Origin: Pseudomonas sp.
GTDB taxonomy: Bacteria; Pseudomonadota; Gammaproteobacteria; Pseudomonadales; Pseudomonadaceae
Length of the DNA: 64,000 nucleotides
Direction: 5' to 3'
Assembly (NCBI GenBank): GCA_007713455.1
Contig: VMRT01000002.1
Span: 186,001 to 250,000, forward strand
Notes under the pieces: generated by a model
Told to the model about the DNA's origin: nothing
What the model saw: the letters and a program-made list of their open reading frames with translations, nothing else
Databases searched by the model: none
In this document: in pieces, positions 15,466 to 24,769 of the stretch
Position numbering within the stretch: the stretch's first letter is position 1
How the letters are laid out: the number at the start of each line of letters is the position of its first letter
Made by a program: the position numbers and the translations under genes

Positions 15466-16842
15466 TCAGCTCCAGCCCCAGAACTGCAGCCACCAGCCAT
15501 AGCCCACCAGCGCGCAACCGGCATTGACGCAGGCGAACGCCAGCAGCCGGCGCATACCGTTGCCGCCGTGACGGCTGATCACGTTCCAGGCCAGGTACAG
15601 ACTCCACGCCACGGCGCCGATCAGCAGCGCGGCGCGAGCCGGTTGCGCCCAGGCCAGCAGGAAACCCTCGTAGCGCAGCAGCTTGACCGTGGTGGCGGAC
15701 AGGCCGAGAAACAGCCCGGCGCCACCCAGCGGCACCAGTGCCAATGCGAGGTGCTGGAACACATTGTCGCCACGGCGCATCACCCGCACGGCCGCACGCA
15801 GCATCAGCCACAGCGCGCCGCCAACGAGCAACGAGGCACCGAAGATGTAGGTGAGGATCACGGCGCCATCGAGCCAGGTGAAGGCGTCGTTGGCCTGCGG
15901 ATAATGGGTCAGCAGCCACCAGGGCGCGTTGGCTTCCAGCGGCCAGAAGATGTCGCGATCCACCAGCCATTCCGCCGCGGCCTGCTTGAGGGTGATGAAC
16001 CAGGGACTGACCGTCCACTGGAAGGCGCCCATGGCCAGACCGATCATGCCGAACAGCAACAGGGTGCTGTCCCAGTGATCGCTTTGCTGCTGACCGCCGA
16101 CGATGAGGATTTCAGAATTGGGCGAACGGGCGCTCAGCTGCACTGCACCGCGCTGGCTGCTGCAGCGGCCACAGGCATGGCAATCGGCATTGCCCTGCAT
16201 GCGACGGATGTCGATCAGCGGGGCGCAGTTCGGTGTCGGCAGGTGCGGTTCGCGATTTTCCAGCCAGCGCTGTTCGTCGACCTTGTAGTGCACCGGCGCC
16301 AAGCGGGCGAGCAGGGCGAACACGCCGCTGACCGGGCACAGATGGCGGCACCAGACCCGCTTGCCGCGGCCGTAGAGAAAGCCCACCAGCATCGCCGCGA
16401 CAGTGGAGCCGCCGAGGATCAGCAGTGCCGCCTGGGCATAGTCATAGACGCTGATCAGCTGGCCGTAGACGGTGGTGAGGATGAAGGCGATGGTCGGCCA
16501 GCCGCTCCAGCGCACCCAGCGCGGGGTGCGTTTGTTCAGCCCGCGCCAGCTGATCCATTCGCTGAGCGAGCCTTCGGGGCAGAGCACGCCGCACCACAGG
16601 CGACCGAAGAAGATCATCGACAGCAGCACGAAGGGCCACCACAGGCCCCAGAAGATGAACTGCGCCAGTACCGTCAGGTTATCGAGCATGCCGGCCTGGG
16701 CCGGCGGCAGATCAAGAAAGGCGGGGATCACCAGCAGCGTCAGGTAGAACCCCACCACCAGCCACTGCAGCGCGCGAATGGCCTTCGCATGCTGACGCAG
16801 CAGATCGCCGAGTCGCGCCAGCCACGGCGCCTGGGCGATCAC
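15466..16842 (-). CDS. ftrD: FtrD-like polyferredoxin membrane protein of iron uptake
   Basis: 458 residues from a GTG that overlaps the ftrC stop by four bases; a longer frame to 16905 would run inside ftrC. About eight membrane helices carry NapH/CcoG-like cysteine motifs: CGVLCPEG, CRHLCPVSG and a soluble segment with NADCHACGRC, so it probably holds [4Fe-4S] clusters. In the FtrABCD system of Brucella/Bordetella type, FtrD is thought to pass electrons so that iron can be reduced or re-oxidised during import. Last gene of the operon. Confidence 0.8.
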   Translation of the reverse strand: MIAQAPWLARLGDLLRQHAKAIRALQWLVVGFYLTLLVIPAFLDLPPAQAGMLDNLTVLAQFIFWGLWWPFVLLSMIFFGRLWCGVLCPEGSLSEWISWRGLNKRTPRWVRWSGWPTIAFILTTVYGQLISVYDYAQAALLILGGSTVAAMLVGFLYGRGKRVWCRHLCPVSGVFALLARLAPVHYKVDEQRWLENREPHLPTPNCAPLIDIRRMQGNADCHACGRCSSQRGAVQLSARSPNSEILIVGGQQQSDHWDSTLLLFGMIGLAMGAFQWTVSPWFITLKQAAAEWLVDRDIFWPLEANAPWWLLTHYPQANDAFTWLDGAVILTYIFGASLLVGGALWLMLRAAVRVMRRGDNVFQHLALALVPLGGAGLFLGLSATTVKLLRYEGFLLAWAQPARAALLIGAVAWSLYLAWNVISRHGGNGMRRLLAFACVNAGCALVGYGWWLQFWGWS

Positions 16843-17696
16843 GCCGGCCTCGCAGCGAGCTGCACCTGTGCCCGGGGTTTGAGCCAGGCCCATGCCGCGA
16901 GCCAATACAACCCCAGGATCACCACGGCGGCCAGCGAGGGCATGGCGCGATAGCCGGTGAGGCCGGCGAGGGTGCCGCCCAGTGCGCTGCCGTCATCCAG
17001 CAGGGCCGACGTGTCCCAGAGCGGGTCGCCGAATACGCTGTAGAGCACTTCCGGCACGTCCATGCCCATCAGCTGGCCGCTGAAACGGTCCAGCGCGGCC
17101 ATCAGCAGGGCGCCACCGAGCAGCAGCAACATCACCTCGCTGACCTGGAAGAACCGTCGCCAGCTGAAGTAGCGGCTGCCGGCCTGCAGGGCGGCGTAAC
17201 TGAGCAGGGCGAGGACGAAGCCCAGCACGCCGCCGATGACGAAGCGGGTGAGGTCCTGGCCTTGCTGCTGGTTGCCGATGCCGTAGAGGAACACCACCGT
17301 CTCGCTGCCTTCGCGGCCGACCGCGAGCATGGCGAGCAACAGCAGACCGAAGCCGCTGCCCTGGCCGAGCTTTTCCGCGGCGCTGTTCTGCAGGCTGGTC
17401 TTCAGCGTGCGGCCATGCTGATGCATCCAGCCGACCATCTGCAGGATCAGCAGGCTGGCGACCAGCAGCATGGCGCACTGGAACCACTCGCCGCCGCTGC
17501 CGGCGAGCCAGTCCCCGGCCTGCAGGATGCCCCAGCCCAGCGCGACCGCCAGCCCCAGGCCAGCGGCCACGCCGGCCCAGAGCATGCGCAGGGCCTTGCC
17601 GGCGCCCGGTTGCTGACGCAGCCAGGCATGCAGGATGCCGATGACCAGCAGGGCCTCGACGCTTTCGCGCCAGACGATGAACATGGATTGGCCCAC
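16839..17696 (-). CDS. ftrC: FTR1/EfeU-family high-affinity iron permease
   Basis: 285 residues, about seven membrane helices, with the two iron-carrying glutamate motifs of FTR1: RESVE near the N-terminus and REGSE near residue 130. The start is GTG 17696, with GAGGAG nine bases upstream; the first ATG would be four codons on. It transports ferric iron delivered by the periplasmic partners encoded just upstream. Confidence 0.9.
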   Translation of the reverse strand: MGQSMFIVWRESVEALLVIGILHAWLRQQPGAGKALRMLWAGVAAGLGLAVALGWGILQAGDWLAGSGGEWFQCAMLLVASLLILQMVGWMHQHGRTLKTSLQNSAAEKLGQGSGFGLLLLAMLAVGREGSETVVFLYGIGNQQQGQDLTRFVIGGVLGFVLALLSYAALQAGSRYFSWRRFFQVSEVMLLLLGGALLMAALDRFSGQLMGMDVPEVLYSVFGDPLWDTSALLDDGSALGGTLAGLTGYRAMPSLAAVVILGLYWLAAWAWLKPRAQVQLAARPA

Positions 17697-17714
17697 GATG
17701 ATGTGCTCCTCTTA

Positions 17715-18053
17715 CTACTTGGCGACGATCTCGCCCTCGGGAAGATCCAGGTGGAACTCGTCGAAGAACGGATAGCGCCCCGGTTTCAACGGATGGATCA
17801 CGACGAAGGAGGTCACGCCCGGTGACAGCACCTTCTCGACGCGCAGCGGCGTGCTTTCGAACTCGGTCGGCCCGCTGCCGGCGTTGTGCACGATGATCTT
17901 GAAGCGCTGACGGGCCGGAACCTCGAGGGTGGCGGGCTCGAAATGGCCGTCACGGATGGTCAGCTCGTACGTCGGCAGCGCTGCCTGAGCCGGGCTCGCT
18001 AGCCCGGCGAGCAGCGGCAGGACGCCGAGCAGCGAGCGCCCGGCGCGGCGCAT
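17715..18053 (-). CDS. ftrB: periplasmic cupredoxin-domain protein (FtrB-like)
   Basis: 112 residues: a signal peptide cleaved near AQA, then a single cupredoxin fold of the EfeO/FtrB type. Such proteins oxidise or carry iron next to the P19 protein. Start ATG shares one base with the ftrA stop; ftrC follows after 18 bases. Confidence 0.85.
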   Translation of the reverse strand: MRRAGRSLLGVLPLLAGLASPAQAALPTYELTIRDGHFEPATLEVPARQRFKIIVHNAGSGPTEFESTPLRVEKVLSPGVTSFVVIHPLKPGRYPFFDEFHLDLPEGEIVAK

Positions 18054-18586
18054 CAGTAGCCACCCTTCTTGCCGATGCCGGCATAGGTGAACTCATAGTT
18101 CAGTTCGCAGCCTTCGAACCAGGGCGCGACGCCGGTTTCCTTGTCGGTATGGCGGCCGAACATGGTGTGACCCGAGCCCGGCGGCAGGATCTTGTAGGTC
18201 AGCTGGTATTTGCCGGGGCCGAGCAGCTTGACGTTGTCGCCGTAGTGCGGTCCGTCGTTGGCCACCATCGGGTGGAAGTCGCCTTCGATCACTTCGTCCG
18301 AACCATTCTTGCGCAGCGCGTAGTGGATGCTCAGGTAGGGAACGAAGCTGCCTTCCTGCCAGCCGTTGCGATTGTCCTCGGTCGCGGCGATGTCAGCCTC
18401 CAGATGCACGTCGGATTCCGCCGCGGCGCGCATCATGCCGGGTGGGTCCATTTCGACCGGCTGCAGGTACACTGCGCCGACCTCCATGCCGCCGCACTGT
18501 TGCGGCTCGCCGATGGGATATTCCTTCGCCTGGGCGAGCGGGGTGAGCAGCAGCGAGGTGATGGCCAGGGTAGCGGGGATGCGCAT
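18053..18586 (-). CDS. ftrA: periplasmic P19/Tp34-type iron-binding protein (FtrA-like)
   Basis: 177 residues with a signal peptide (cleavage after AQA, about residue 20). The P19 family binds copper and iron through histidines, methionines and acidic residues; here CGGMEVG, DVHLEAD, FHPMVANDGPHYG and GHTMFGRH can be seen. ATG 18586 opens directly on the signal sequence; the longer frame to 18832 would translate the Fur-box promoter. It heads ftrA-ftrB-ftrC-ftrD. Confidence 0.9.
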   Translation of the reverse strand: MRIPATLAITSLLLTPLAQAKEYPIGEPQQCGGMEVGAVYLQPVEMDPPGMMRAAAESDVHLEADIAATEDNRNGWQEGSFVPYLSIHYALRKNGSDEVIEGDFHPMVANDGPHYGDNVKLLGPGKYQLTYKILPPGSGHTMFGRHTDKETGVAPWFEGCELNYEFTYAGIGKKGGY

Positions 18587-18639
18587 TGGAGCCTCCGGAA
18601 AAGTGGGAATGACGGGGCGAGGGTCGCACTTGCGCCGCA

Positions 18640-18658
18640 GAATGATAATGATTCTCGT
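18640..18658 (-). promoter_or_regulatory. Fur box of the ftr operon
   Basis: On the minus strand GAGAATCATTATC (complement of 18644-18656) matches 12 of 13 bases of the right part of the Fur consensus GATAATGATAATCATTATC. It lies about 60 bases before ftrA, so iron repression is expected. Confidence 0.75.
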
Positions 18659-18843
18659 CAATTTTGAAAGAAATATTTTGTTACGCGTGCTCCCGGAGAT
18701 GCTCCGTTTGCTGCCAGCGTCCGCTATGGTGGGCTCTGCACGCGGGGCGCGGCCTGTTGTCGCAGGTGCGCGCCGCCGCCGCTTCGGCGAACTCGGTGGC
18801 GCCGGTTCCTCTAAGCTATTGATTTTTTGCATCCGGGGACTCC

Positions 18844-20271
18844 ATGCAACCGCCCGTTCCGCTTGACCCCCGCACCGCCCGCATTCTGCCGTGGCTGGTG
18901 GCCGTCGCGTTCTTCATGCAGACGCTGGACGGCACCATTCTCAACACCGCACTGCCGGCGATGGCACGCGACCTCGCCGAGGACCCGCTGCGCATGCAGG
19001 GTGTGGTCATCGCCTACATGCTCACCGTCGCCCTGCTGATTCCGGCATCCGGCTGGATTGCTGACCGCTTCGGTAGCCGGCGCATCTTCGTGACCGCCAT
19101 CGTGCTGTTTTCCGTGGGCTCGCTGTTGTGCGCGTTGTCGACCAGCTTCAACCAGCTGGTGGCTTCCCGCGTGCTGCAGGCGCTGGGTGGAGCGCTGATG
19201 CTGCCGGTGGGGCGTCTGGTGGTGCTGCGGGCATTTCCGCGCAGCGACTTCGTGCGGATCATGGCCTTTATCGCACTGCCAGGCCTGGTCGGCCCGTTGC
19301 TCGGGCCAACCCTGGGTGGCTGGCTGGTGGAGTACGCCTCCTGGCACTGGATCTTCCTGATAAATCTGCCGGTGGGCGTGATTGGCTGCATCGCCGCGCT
19401 GCGCTTCATGCCCGATCTCAAAGGGCCCGAGCGGGTGCGCTTCGATACGCTCGGCTTCCTGCTGTTCGGCGCAGCGATGGTGCTGGTCACCATCGCGCTG
19501 GAGGGGCTCGGCCAGATGCACATGTCGCATGCCCGCGTGATGCTGCTGCTGTTCGGCGGCGCAGCGTGCATGGCGGCCTACTGGCTGCGCGCCGGGCGCA
19601 TCGATGCGCCGCTGTTCAGCCCCAAGCTGTTCCATACGCGCAGCTTTGCGGTGGGCATCTTCGGCAACCTGTTTGCCCGGCTGGGTGGTGGCGCGCTGCC
19701 GTTCCTGTTGCCATTGCTGCTGCAGGTGGCGCTTGGCTATTCGCCGGCGAAGGCCGGGATGAGCATGATTCCGCTGGCCTTGGGTGCGATGGCGGTCAAA
19801 TCCCTGGCCAAGCCGATCATCGATCGTCTCGGTTATCGCCGTCTGCTGATCGGCAACACACTGCTGCTCGGCTGCCTGATCGCCAGCCTGGCGACCATCG
19901 ATGGACAAACGCCGACCTGGCTGCTGCTGGTGCATCTGGGCCTGATCGGCATGGTCAACTCGATGCAGTTCACCGCGATGAACACCGTCACCCTGGTCGG
20001 CCTTAGCCATGCCGACGCCAGTAGCGGCAATAGCCTGCTGTCGGTGGTGGTGCAGCTATCAATGAGCCTTGGCGTCGCCACCGCCGGTGCGCTGCTGGGA
20101 GGCTTCACCGTGGACGACGCGCAGGGCAGCGAGGTGCTGCGGGCATTTCAGCTGACGTTTCTCTGCGTCGGCGGTATGGCGATGCTCGCTGCCGCATTGT
20201 TCCTGCAGCTGGAACATCGCGACCCTGGCCATGACGACGATGTGCGGCGACCGGTGGACGTCGGCGAGTAA
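18844..20271 (+). CDS. mdtD: DHA2-family MFS transporter, MdtD-like
   Basis: 475 residues, about 14 membrane helices. The N-terminus has the DHA2 signature (LDGTILNTALPAMA), with the motif A region at GWIADRFGSRR. Length and sequence resemble E. coli MdtD/YegB, a proton-driven drug exporter. It is single here, not next to mdtABC. Divergent from the ftr operon; whether it shares iron control is unknown. Confidence 0.85.
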   Translation: MQPPVPLDPRTARILPWLVAVAFFMQTLDGTILNTALPAMARDLAEDPLRMQGVVIAYMLTVALLIPASGWIADRFGSRRIFVTAIVLFSVGSLLCALSTSFNQLVASRVLQALGGALMLPVGRLVVLRAFPRSDFVRIMAFIALPGLVGPLLGPTLGGWLVEYASWHWIFLINLPVGVIGCIAALRFMPDLKGPERVRFDTLGFLLFGAAMVLVTIALEGLGQMHMSHARVMLLLFGGAACMAAYWLRAGRIDAPLFSPKLFHTRSFAVGIFGNLFARLGGGALPFLLPLLLQVALGYSPAKAGMSMIPLALGAMAVKSLAKPIIDRLGYRRLLIGNTLLLGCLIASLATIDGQTPTWLLLVHLGLIGMVNSMQFTAMNTVTLVGLSHADASSGNSLLSVVVQLSMSLGVATAGALLGGFTVDDAQGSEVLRAFQLTFLCVGGMAMLAAALFLQLEHRDPGHDDDVRRPVDVGE

Positions 20272-20401
20272 TCCTCTGTCGACCTGTAAGGAATCACGAC
20301 AGATGGTCGCAGTGGCGCTGCGTCATGCTGGCACATCGCCGGGCGGCCTGCGTGGTCCATAGCCGTCCTTCACTAGCAGATGGCGGCAATGACCTGCTGC
20401 A

Positions 20402-20427
20402 AATGTTTACCTGTGCAAGTAAACATT
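20402..20427. promoter_or_regulatory. 26-bp palindrome, probable operator
   Basis: AATGTTTAC-N8-GTAAACATT, two perfect 9-bp arms, in the 232-base spacer between the MFS gene and the small membrane gene. A TATAAG -10-like hexamer follows at about 20440, so it sits where a -35 region would be. The shape (GTTTAC...GTAAAC) resembles TetR-family operators; no regulator gene lies nearby. The rest of the spacer shows nothing further. Confidence 0.55.
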
Positions 20428-20503
20428 ATCGACCTGTCGTTATAAGCTACATATCGTTGAGCCTCTGGAAGCGGCATTGCGCCGCAAGCAAAGGAGCGAA
20501 ACG

Positions 20504-20764
20504 ATGAGTGCAATGAGCCTCGCCTGGCTGCTGATCGGCACCTCGCTGTGCGGCGTGATGGTGCTACTGGTACTGCTCTGGCTGCTATGGATGGGCCGGC
20601 AGAGCCAATGCCGAGAACTGGAAGTGCTACGCGAACTGCTGGATGGCCTCGGTCAGGTGATCGTGCGCCTGGAGCAGGACAAGGCTGAGTTGACTTCCGG
20701 GCTGCGGGCGGAAAAGGCGCAAGCCGCCCAGCTACGTCGTCAGCTAGAACTGCTACGTCGTTGA
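20504..20764 (+). CDS. small membrane-anchored coiled-coil protein
   Basis: 86 residues: an N-terminal membrane helix (about 5-30), then a heptad-rich charged helix to the end (ELEVLRELLDGLGQVIVRLE and on) that should form a coiled coil. AAGGAGCG precedes ATG 20504. The arrangement resembles short division or envelope scaffold proteins, but I recognise no family. It lies behind the 20402 palindrome and before the edd operator, apparently as its own unit. Confidence 0.65.
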   Translation: MSAMSLAWLLIGTSLCGVMVLLVLLWLLWMGRQSQCRELEVLRELLDGLGQVIVRLEQDKAELTSGLRAEKAQAAQLRRQLELLRR

Positions 20765-20775
20765 GGGTGGTGATT

Positions 20776-20790
20776 TTGTTGTTTTAACAA
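20776..20790. promoter_or_regulatory. HexR-type operator before edd
   Basis: TTGT-N7-ACAA, the form reported for HexR operators in Pseudomonas, about 85 bases before edd. A second candidate half-matching site ending in ACTACAA lies at 20840-20856 next to the ribosome site. Confidence 0.55.
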
Positions 20791-20870
20791 ACATATTTCT
20801 TCGAAATCGTCCCGCTGGTCGTTATGATGCCGCCTGATTTTTTATAAAAACTACAAATCAGGAGGTTTTC

Positions 20871-22697
20871 ATGCATCCCGTAGTGGTCGAAGTCACCCAG
20901 CGCCTGATCGAGCGAAGCCGGCCTACGCGCGAAGCCTATCTCGCGATGGTTCGCGGCGCTGCCAGTGCCGGGCCTGCCCGCAACGGCGCGCAATGCGCGA
21001 ACTTCGCCCATGGCGTTGCCGGTTGCGGCGCGCAGGACAAGCAGCGCCTGCGGCTGCCGGATGCGGCCAACATCGCCATCGTCACGGCCTACAACGACAT
21101 GCTCTCGGCGCATCAGCCCTATGAGGACTATCCCGAGCGTCTGCGCCAGGCGCTGCGCGAGATCGGCTCGGTGGGGCAGGTGGCCGGCGGTGTGCCGGCG
21201 ATGTGTGACGGCGTCACCCAGGGCGAGCCGGGCATGGAGCTGGCCATCGCCAGTCGCGAGGTGATCGCCATGAGCACCGCGGTGGCGCTGTCGCACAACC
21301 TGTTCGATGGGGCGCTGCTGCTCGGCATCTGCGACAAGATCGTTCCCGGACTGCTGATCGGTTCGCTGCGTTTCGGTCATCTGCCCGCCGTGTTCGTGCC
21401 GGCCGGGCCGATGCCGTCCGGCCTGGCCAACAAGGACAAGGCCGCGGTGCGCCAGCGCTACGCCGAAGGCAAGGCCGGGCGCGACGAGCTGCTGGCAGCG
21501 GAGATGCAGGCCTATCACAGTCCCGGCACCTGCACCTTCTACGGCACCGCCAACACAAACCAGATGCTGATGGAGGTGATGGGCCTGCACCTGTCGGGTT
21601 CCTCGTTCGTCAACCCGGGCACGCCGCTGCGCGATGCGCTGACCACCGAGGCCGCGCGCCAGGTCACCCGGCTGACGCCACAGGGCGGCAGCTTCACGCC
21701 GCTCGGTGAGCTGGTCGACGAGCGCGTGCTGGTCAACGCCATCGTCGCGCTGCATGCCACTGGCGGCTCGACCAACCACACCCTGCACATGCCGGCCATC
21801 GCCCAGGCGGCGGGCATCCAGCTGACCTGGCAGGACATGGCCGACCTTTCCGCCGTGGTGCCGACGCTGGCTCGTGTGTATCCCAATGGCTCGGCCGACA
21901 TCAATCACTTCCATGCCGCGGGCGGCGTGGCGCTGCTGGTGCGCGAGCTGCTCGCTGCCGGCCTGCTGCATGAGGATGTGCATACCGTGATGGGGCGTGG
22001 CCTCAATCGCTACACCCAGGAACCCTTCCTCGAAGGCGGTCGGCTGACCTGGCGTGAAGGTGCTGCGGCAAGCCTGGACGAAAGCATCCTGCGGCCGGTG
22101 GCGCGACCGTTCTCGGCCGAGGGCGGGCTGCGGGTGATGAGCGGCAATCTCGGGCGTGGCGTGATGAAGGTATCCGCCGTGGCGCCCGAGCATCGCGTCG
22201 TGGAGGCGCCGGCGCGGGTCTTTGCCGATCAGCTGGAGCTGGTCGAGGCGTTCAAGGCGGGCGAGCTGGAGCGCGACGTCGTTGCGGTGGTGCGCTTCCA
22301 GGGGCCGCGCGCCAACGGCATGCCCGAGTTGCACAAGCTGACGCCTTATCTCGGGCTGCTGCAGGACCGCGGTTTCAAGGTCGCGCTGGTCACCGACGGG
22401 CGCATGTCCGGTGCGTCGGGCAAGGTGCCGGCGGCGATCCATGTATGTCCTGAGGCAATCGATGGCGGCCCGCTCGCGCGTGTGCGTGACGGCGATCTGC
22501 TGCGTGTGGATGGGCAGACCGGTGTGCTCGAGCTACTGGTCGATGCCGCCGAGCTGGCCGACCGATCACCGGCTGCCGTTCCGGCTGCGACTGTCCAGGG
22601 CTGCGGGCGCGAGCTGTTCGGCTTTATGCGGGCGGCGTTCAGCTCCGCCGAGCAGGGCGCCTGCGTGTTCACTGCCGGGCTGGAGGCGCTGCGATGA
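20871..22697 (+). CDS. edd: 6-phosphogluconate dehydratase
   Basis: 608 residues, the family's usual length. Makes 2-keto-3-deoxy-6-phosphogluconate from 6-phosphogluconate, the first dedicated Entner-Doudoroff step, using a [4Fe-4S] cluster of the IlvD/Edd type. The ILVD/EDD signatures CDKIVPG and the C-terminal [10 protein letters not shown] are readable. ATG 20871 follows AGGAGG. Overlaps glk by four bases. In P. aeruginosa a gapA gene belongs to the edd-glk region; none is here. Confidence 0.97.
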   Translation: MHPVVVEVTQRLIERSRPTREAYLAMVRGAASAGPARNGAQCANFAHGVAGCGAQDKQRLRLPDAANIAIVTAYNDMLSAHQPYEDYPERLRQALREIGSVGQVAGGVPAMCDGVTQGEPGMELAIASREVIAMSTAVALSHNLFDGALLLGICDKIVPGLLIGSLRFGHLPAVFVPAGPMPSGLANKDKAAVRQRYAEGKAGRDELLAAEMQAYHSPGTCTFYGTANTNQMLMEVMGLHLSGSSFVNPGTPLRDALTTEAARQVTRLTPQGGSFTPLGELVDERVLVNAIVALHATGGSTNHTLHMPAIAQAAGIQLTWQDMADLSAVVPTLARVYPNGSADINHFHAAGGVALLVRELLAAGLLHEDVHTVMGRGLNRYTQEPFLEGGRLTWREGAAASLDESILRPVARPFSAEGGLRVMSGNLGRGVMKVSAVAPEHRVVEAPARVFADQLELVEAFKAGELERDVVAVVRFQGPRANGMPELHKLTPYLGLLQDRGFKVALVTDGRMSGASGKVPAAIHVCPEAIDGGPLARVRDGDLLRVDGQTGVLELLVDAAELADRSPAAVPAATVQGCGRELFGFMRAAFSSAEQGACVFTAGLEALR

Positions 22698-23653
22698 GGC
22701 TGGCGCTGGTAGGGGATATTGGTGGGACCAATGCGCGTTTCGCGCTGTGGCGCGACTCGCAGTTGGAGGCGGTGCAAGTGCTGGCTGCGGCGGACTTCGA
22801 AACCCCGGAGCAGGCAGTCGAACATTACCTGTCAACGCTCGGCCTGGCGCCGGGCAGCCTTCGCGCCATGTGCCTGGCCTGTGCCGGGCCGGTCAAGGGT
22901 GAGCAGTTCACGTTCACCAACAATCACTGGCGGCTGACGCGGCGCGACTTCTGCGGTGCCCTGCAGCTGGACGAGCTGCTGCTGATCAATGACTTCGCCG
23001 CGATGGCGCTGGGCATGACGCGGGTAAGCGAGACGGGGCGGCGCATGATCTGTGCTGGCGAGAGCGAGCCCGATGCGCCGGCACTGGTCATCGGGCCGGG
23101 CACGGGGCTTGGCGTCGCCGCGTTGCTGCCCTTGGGTGGTGGCAGCTGGCGCGCGCTGCCGGGGGAGGGCGGACACGTCGATCTGCCCGTGGCGGATGCG
23201 CACGAGGCGGCGCTGTGGCAGATGCTGTTCGCCCAGCTTGGCCATGTGCGTGCCGAAGACGTGCTCAGTGGCGGTGGCCTGTTGCTGCTCTATCGTGCGG
23301 TCTGTGCCCTGGCCGGTTTGATGCCGCGACTGGCGTCGCCGGCTGAGGTCACGGCGGCTGCGCTCGCTGGTGATCATGTCGCGGTGGCGACCCTGGAGCA
23401 GTTCTGCGTGTGGCTCGGGCGGGTCGCCGGCAACAACGTGCTCACGCTCGGCGCGCGCGGTGGGGTGTATATCGTCGGCGGTGTGGTGCCGCGTTTCGCC
23501 GATTTTTTCGCGGCCAGTGGTTTCGCCCGAGGCTTCGCCAGCAAGGGTTCCATGAGCAGCTATCTCGGCGATGTACCGGTGTGGCTGGTCACCGCTGACT
23601 ATCCGGGGCTGGAGGGCGCCGGGGTGGCGCTGGAGCAGGCGCTGGCATGCTGA
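22694..23653 (+). CDS. glk: glucokinase
   Basis: 319 residues. Phosphorylates glucose with ATP. The phosphate-binding motif [12 protein letters not shown] is at residues 8-19, and GPGTGLG and GEGGH are present. Start overlaps the edd stop (ATGA). Convergent with hexR; a hairpin at 23682-23703 separates them. Confidence 0.96.
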   Translation: MRLALVGDIGGTNARFALWRDSQLEAVQVLAAADFETPEQAVEHYLSTLGLAPGSLRAMCLACAGPVKGEQFTFTNNHWRLTRRDFCGALQLDELLLINDFAAMALGMTRVSETGRRMICAGESEPDAPALVIGPGTGLGVAALLPLGGGSWRALPGEGGHVDLPVADAHEAALWQMLFAQLGHVRAEDVLSGGGLLLLYRAVCALAGLMPRLASPAEVTAAALAGDHVAVATLEQFCVWLGRVAGNNVLTLGARGGVYIVGGVVPRFADFFAASGFARGFASKGSMSSYLGDVPVWLVTADYPGLEGAGVALEQALAC

Positions 23654-23681
23654 CGTGGCGGTATTGGGCGTGGTGATGGCG

Positions 23682-23703
23682 GGATGTTGTTATAGCAACA
23701 TCC
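23682..23703. terminator. hairpin between convergent glk and hexR
   Basis: Perfect 8-bp stem GGATGTTG / CAACATCC with a TTATAG loop in the 75-base gap. There is no long T-run, so it is a moderate terminator candidate for both genes. Confidence 0.55.
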
Positions 23704-23728
23704 GGCATCTCGCGCCGGCGCGGTTGCC

Positions 23729-24598
23729 TTAGCTCGGCTCTTCATCCGCCGGGTAGCGGCTGGCATTGAGGCTTTCCTTTACCTTGCGCAGGTGCGGCTG
23801 GAAGTCCACGCCGCGGCGCAGGGTCATGCCGGTGGCGAGCACGTCGAGCACGGTGAGCTGGATGATGCGTGAGGTCATCGGCATGTAGATGTCGGTGTCC
23901 TCGGGCAGCGGAATGTTCAGGCTCAGCGTGCTGGCCTGCGCCAGTGGTGAGCCGGCGGCAGTCAGGCCGAGTACCGAGGCGCCGTTCTGCCGCGCGATAC
24001 GCGCCACCTCCACCAGTTCGCGGGTGCGCCCGGTGTAGGAAATGATCACGAACAGCTCGCCGGTATGCGCCACCGAGGCCAGCATACGCTGCATCAGCAC
24101 GTCCGAATGCGCGGTCACTGCCAGGTTGAAGCGGAAGAATTTGTGCTGCGCATCCAGTGCCACCGAGGCTGAGGCACCGAGGCCGAAGAAGTGGATCTGC
24201 CGGGCCTGGATCATCAGGTCGACGGCTCGGCTGACCAGCTGCGGATCGAGGCTCTGGCAGGCGCTGTCCAGCGAGGCGATGGCCGAGCCGAAAATCTTGC
24301 GCGTGTATTCCGCCGGGCCGTCGTCGGGCTCCACTGCCTGGCTGACGTAGGCGGCGCCGCTGGCCAGGCTCTGCGCCAGTTGCATCTTCAGTTCCGGATA
24401 GCCGCTGACGCCGAACGAGCGACAGAAGCGATTCACTGTCGGTTCGCTGACCTGCGCGGTCTGCGCCAGGGTGGCGATGCTGAAGCGGGTCGCCTGCTGC
24501 GGATTGCGCAGGATCACCTCGGCGACCTTGCGCTCGGCCTTGTTGAGGTCTTCGATGCGGCGCTGGATCTGCTCGAGCAGGTTGTGTACGCGGTCCAT
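23729..24598 (-). CDS. hexR: HexR, RpiR-family repressor of glucose catabolism
   Basis: 289 residues: N-terminal RpiR helix-turn-helix (about 1-77) with [13 protein letters not shown] as recognition helix, then a sugar-isomerase (SIS) domain (about 120-260) that binds KDPG, the effector that releases HexR in pseudomonads. I use ATG 24598 ([12 protein letters not shown]), where homologues begin; an upstream start at 24622 adds eight residues. Divergent from zwf. Confidence 0.95.
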   Translation of the reverse strand: MDRVHNLLEQIQRRIEDLNKAERKVAEVILRNPQQATRFSIATLAQTAQVSEPTVNRFCRSFGVSGYPELKMQLAQSLASGAAYVSQAVEPDDGPAEYTRKIFGSAIASLDSACQSLDPQLVSRAVDLMIQARQIHFFGLGASASVALDAQHKFFRFNLAVTAHSDVLMQRMLASVAHTGELFVIISYTGRTRELVEVARIARQNGASVLGLTAAGSPLAQASTLSLNIPLPEDTDIYMPMTSRIIQLTVLDVLATGMTLRRGVDFQPHLRKVKESLNASRYPADEEPS

Positions 24599-24687
24599 GT
24601 CGGTCCTGATGCGGCTTGCCAAAGGGGTGGCCTATGCTACTGAGCGAGATGCGGAGCGACCATAGGAATCTTGTTTTGCAGTAAATG

Positions 24688-24704
24688 TTGTTTTTATTAC
24701 TACA
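24688..24704. promoter_or_regulatory. candidate HexR operator between hexR and zwf
   Basis: TTGTTTTTATTACTACA, an imperfect palindrome close to the TTGTAGT...ACTACAA form of HexR sites, about 70 bases before zwf. AT-rich against a GC-rich background. Confidence 0.55.
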
Positions 24705-24769
24705 TTGAACTTGAATAACAGGGCATCGCCATGTATTCATAGTGCAGTTTTAGTAGAAGAACAAACATC

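Noticed and set aside
14863..16953. 696-codon plus-strand frame across nrdG, ftrD and ftrC
   Set aside because: It covers the coding strands of three recognised genes in other frames and shows no family features.
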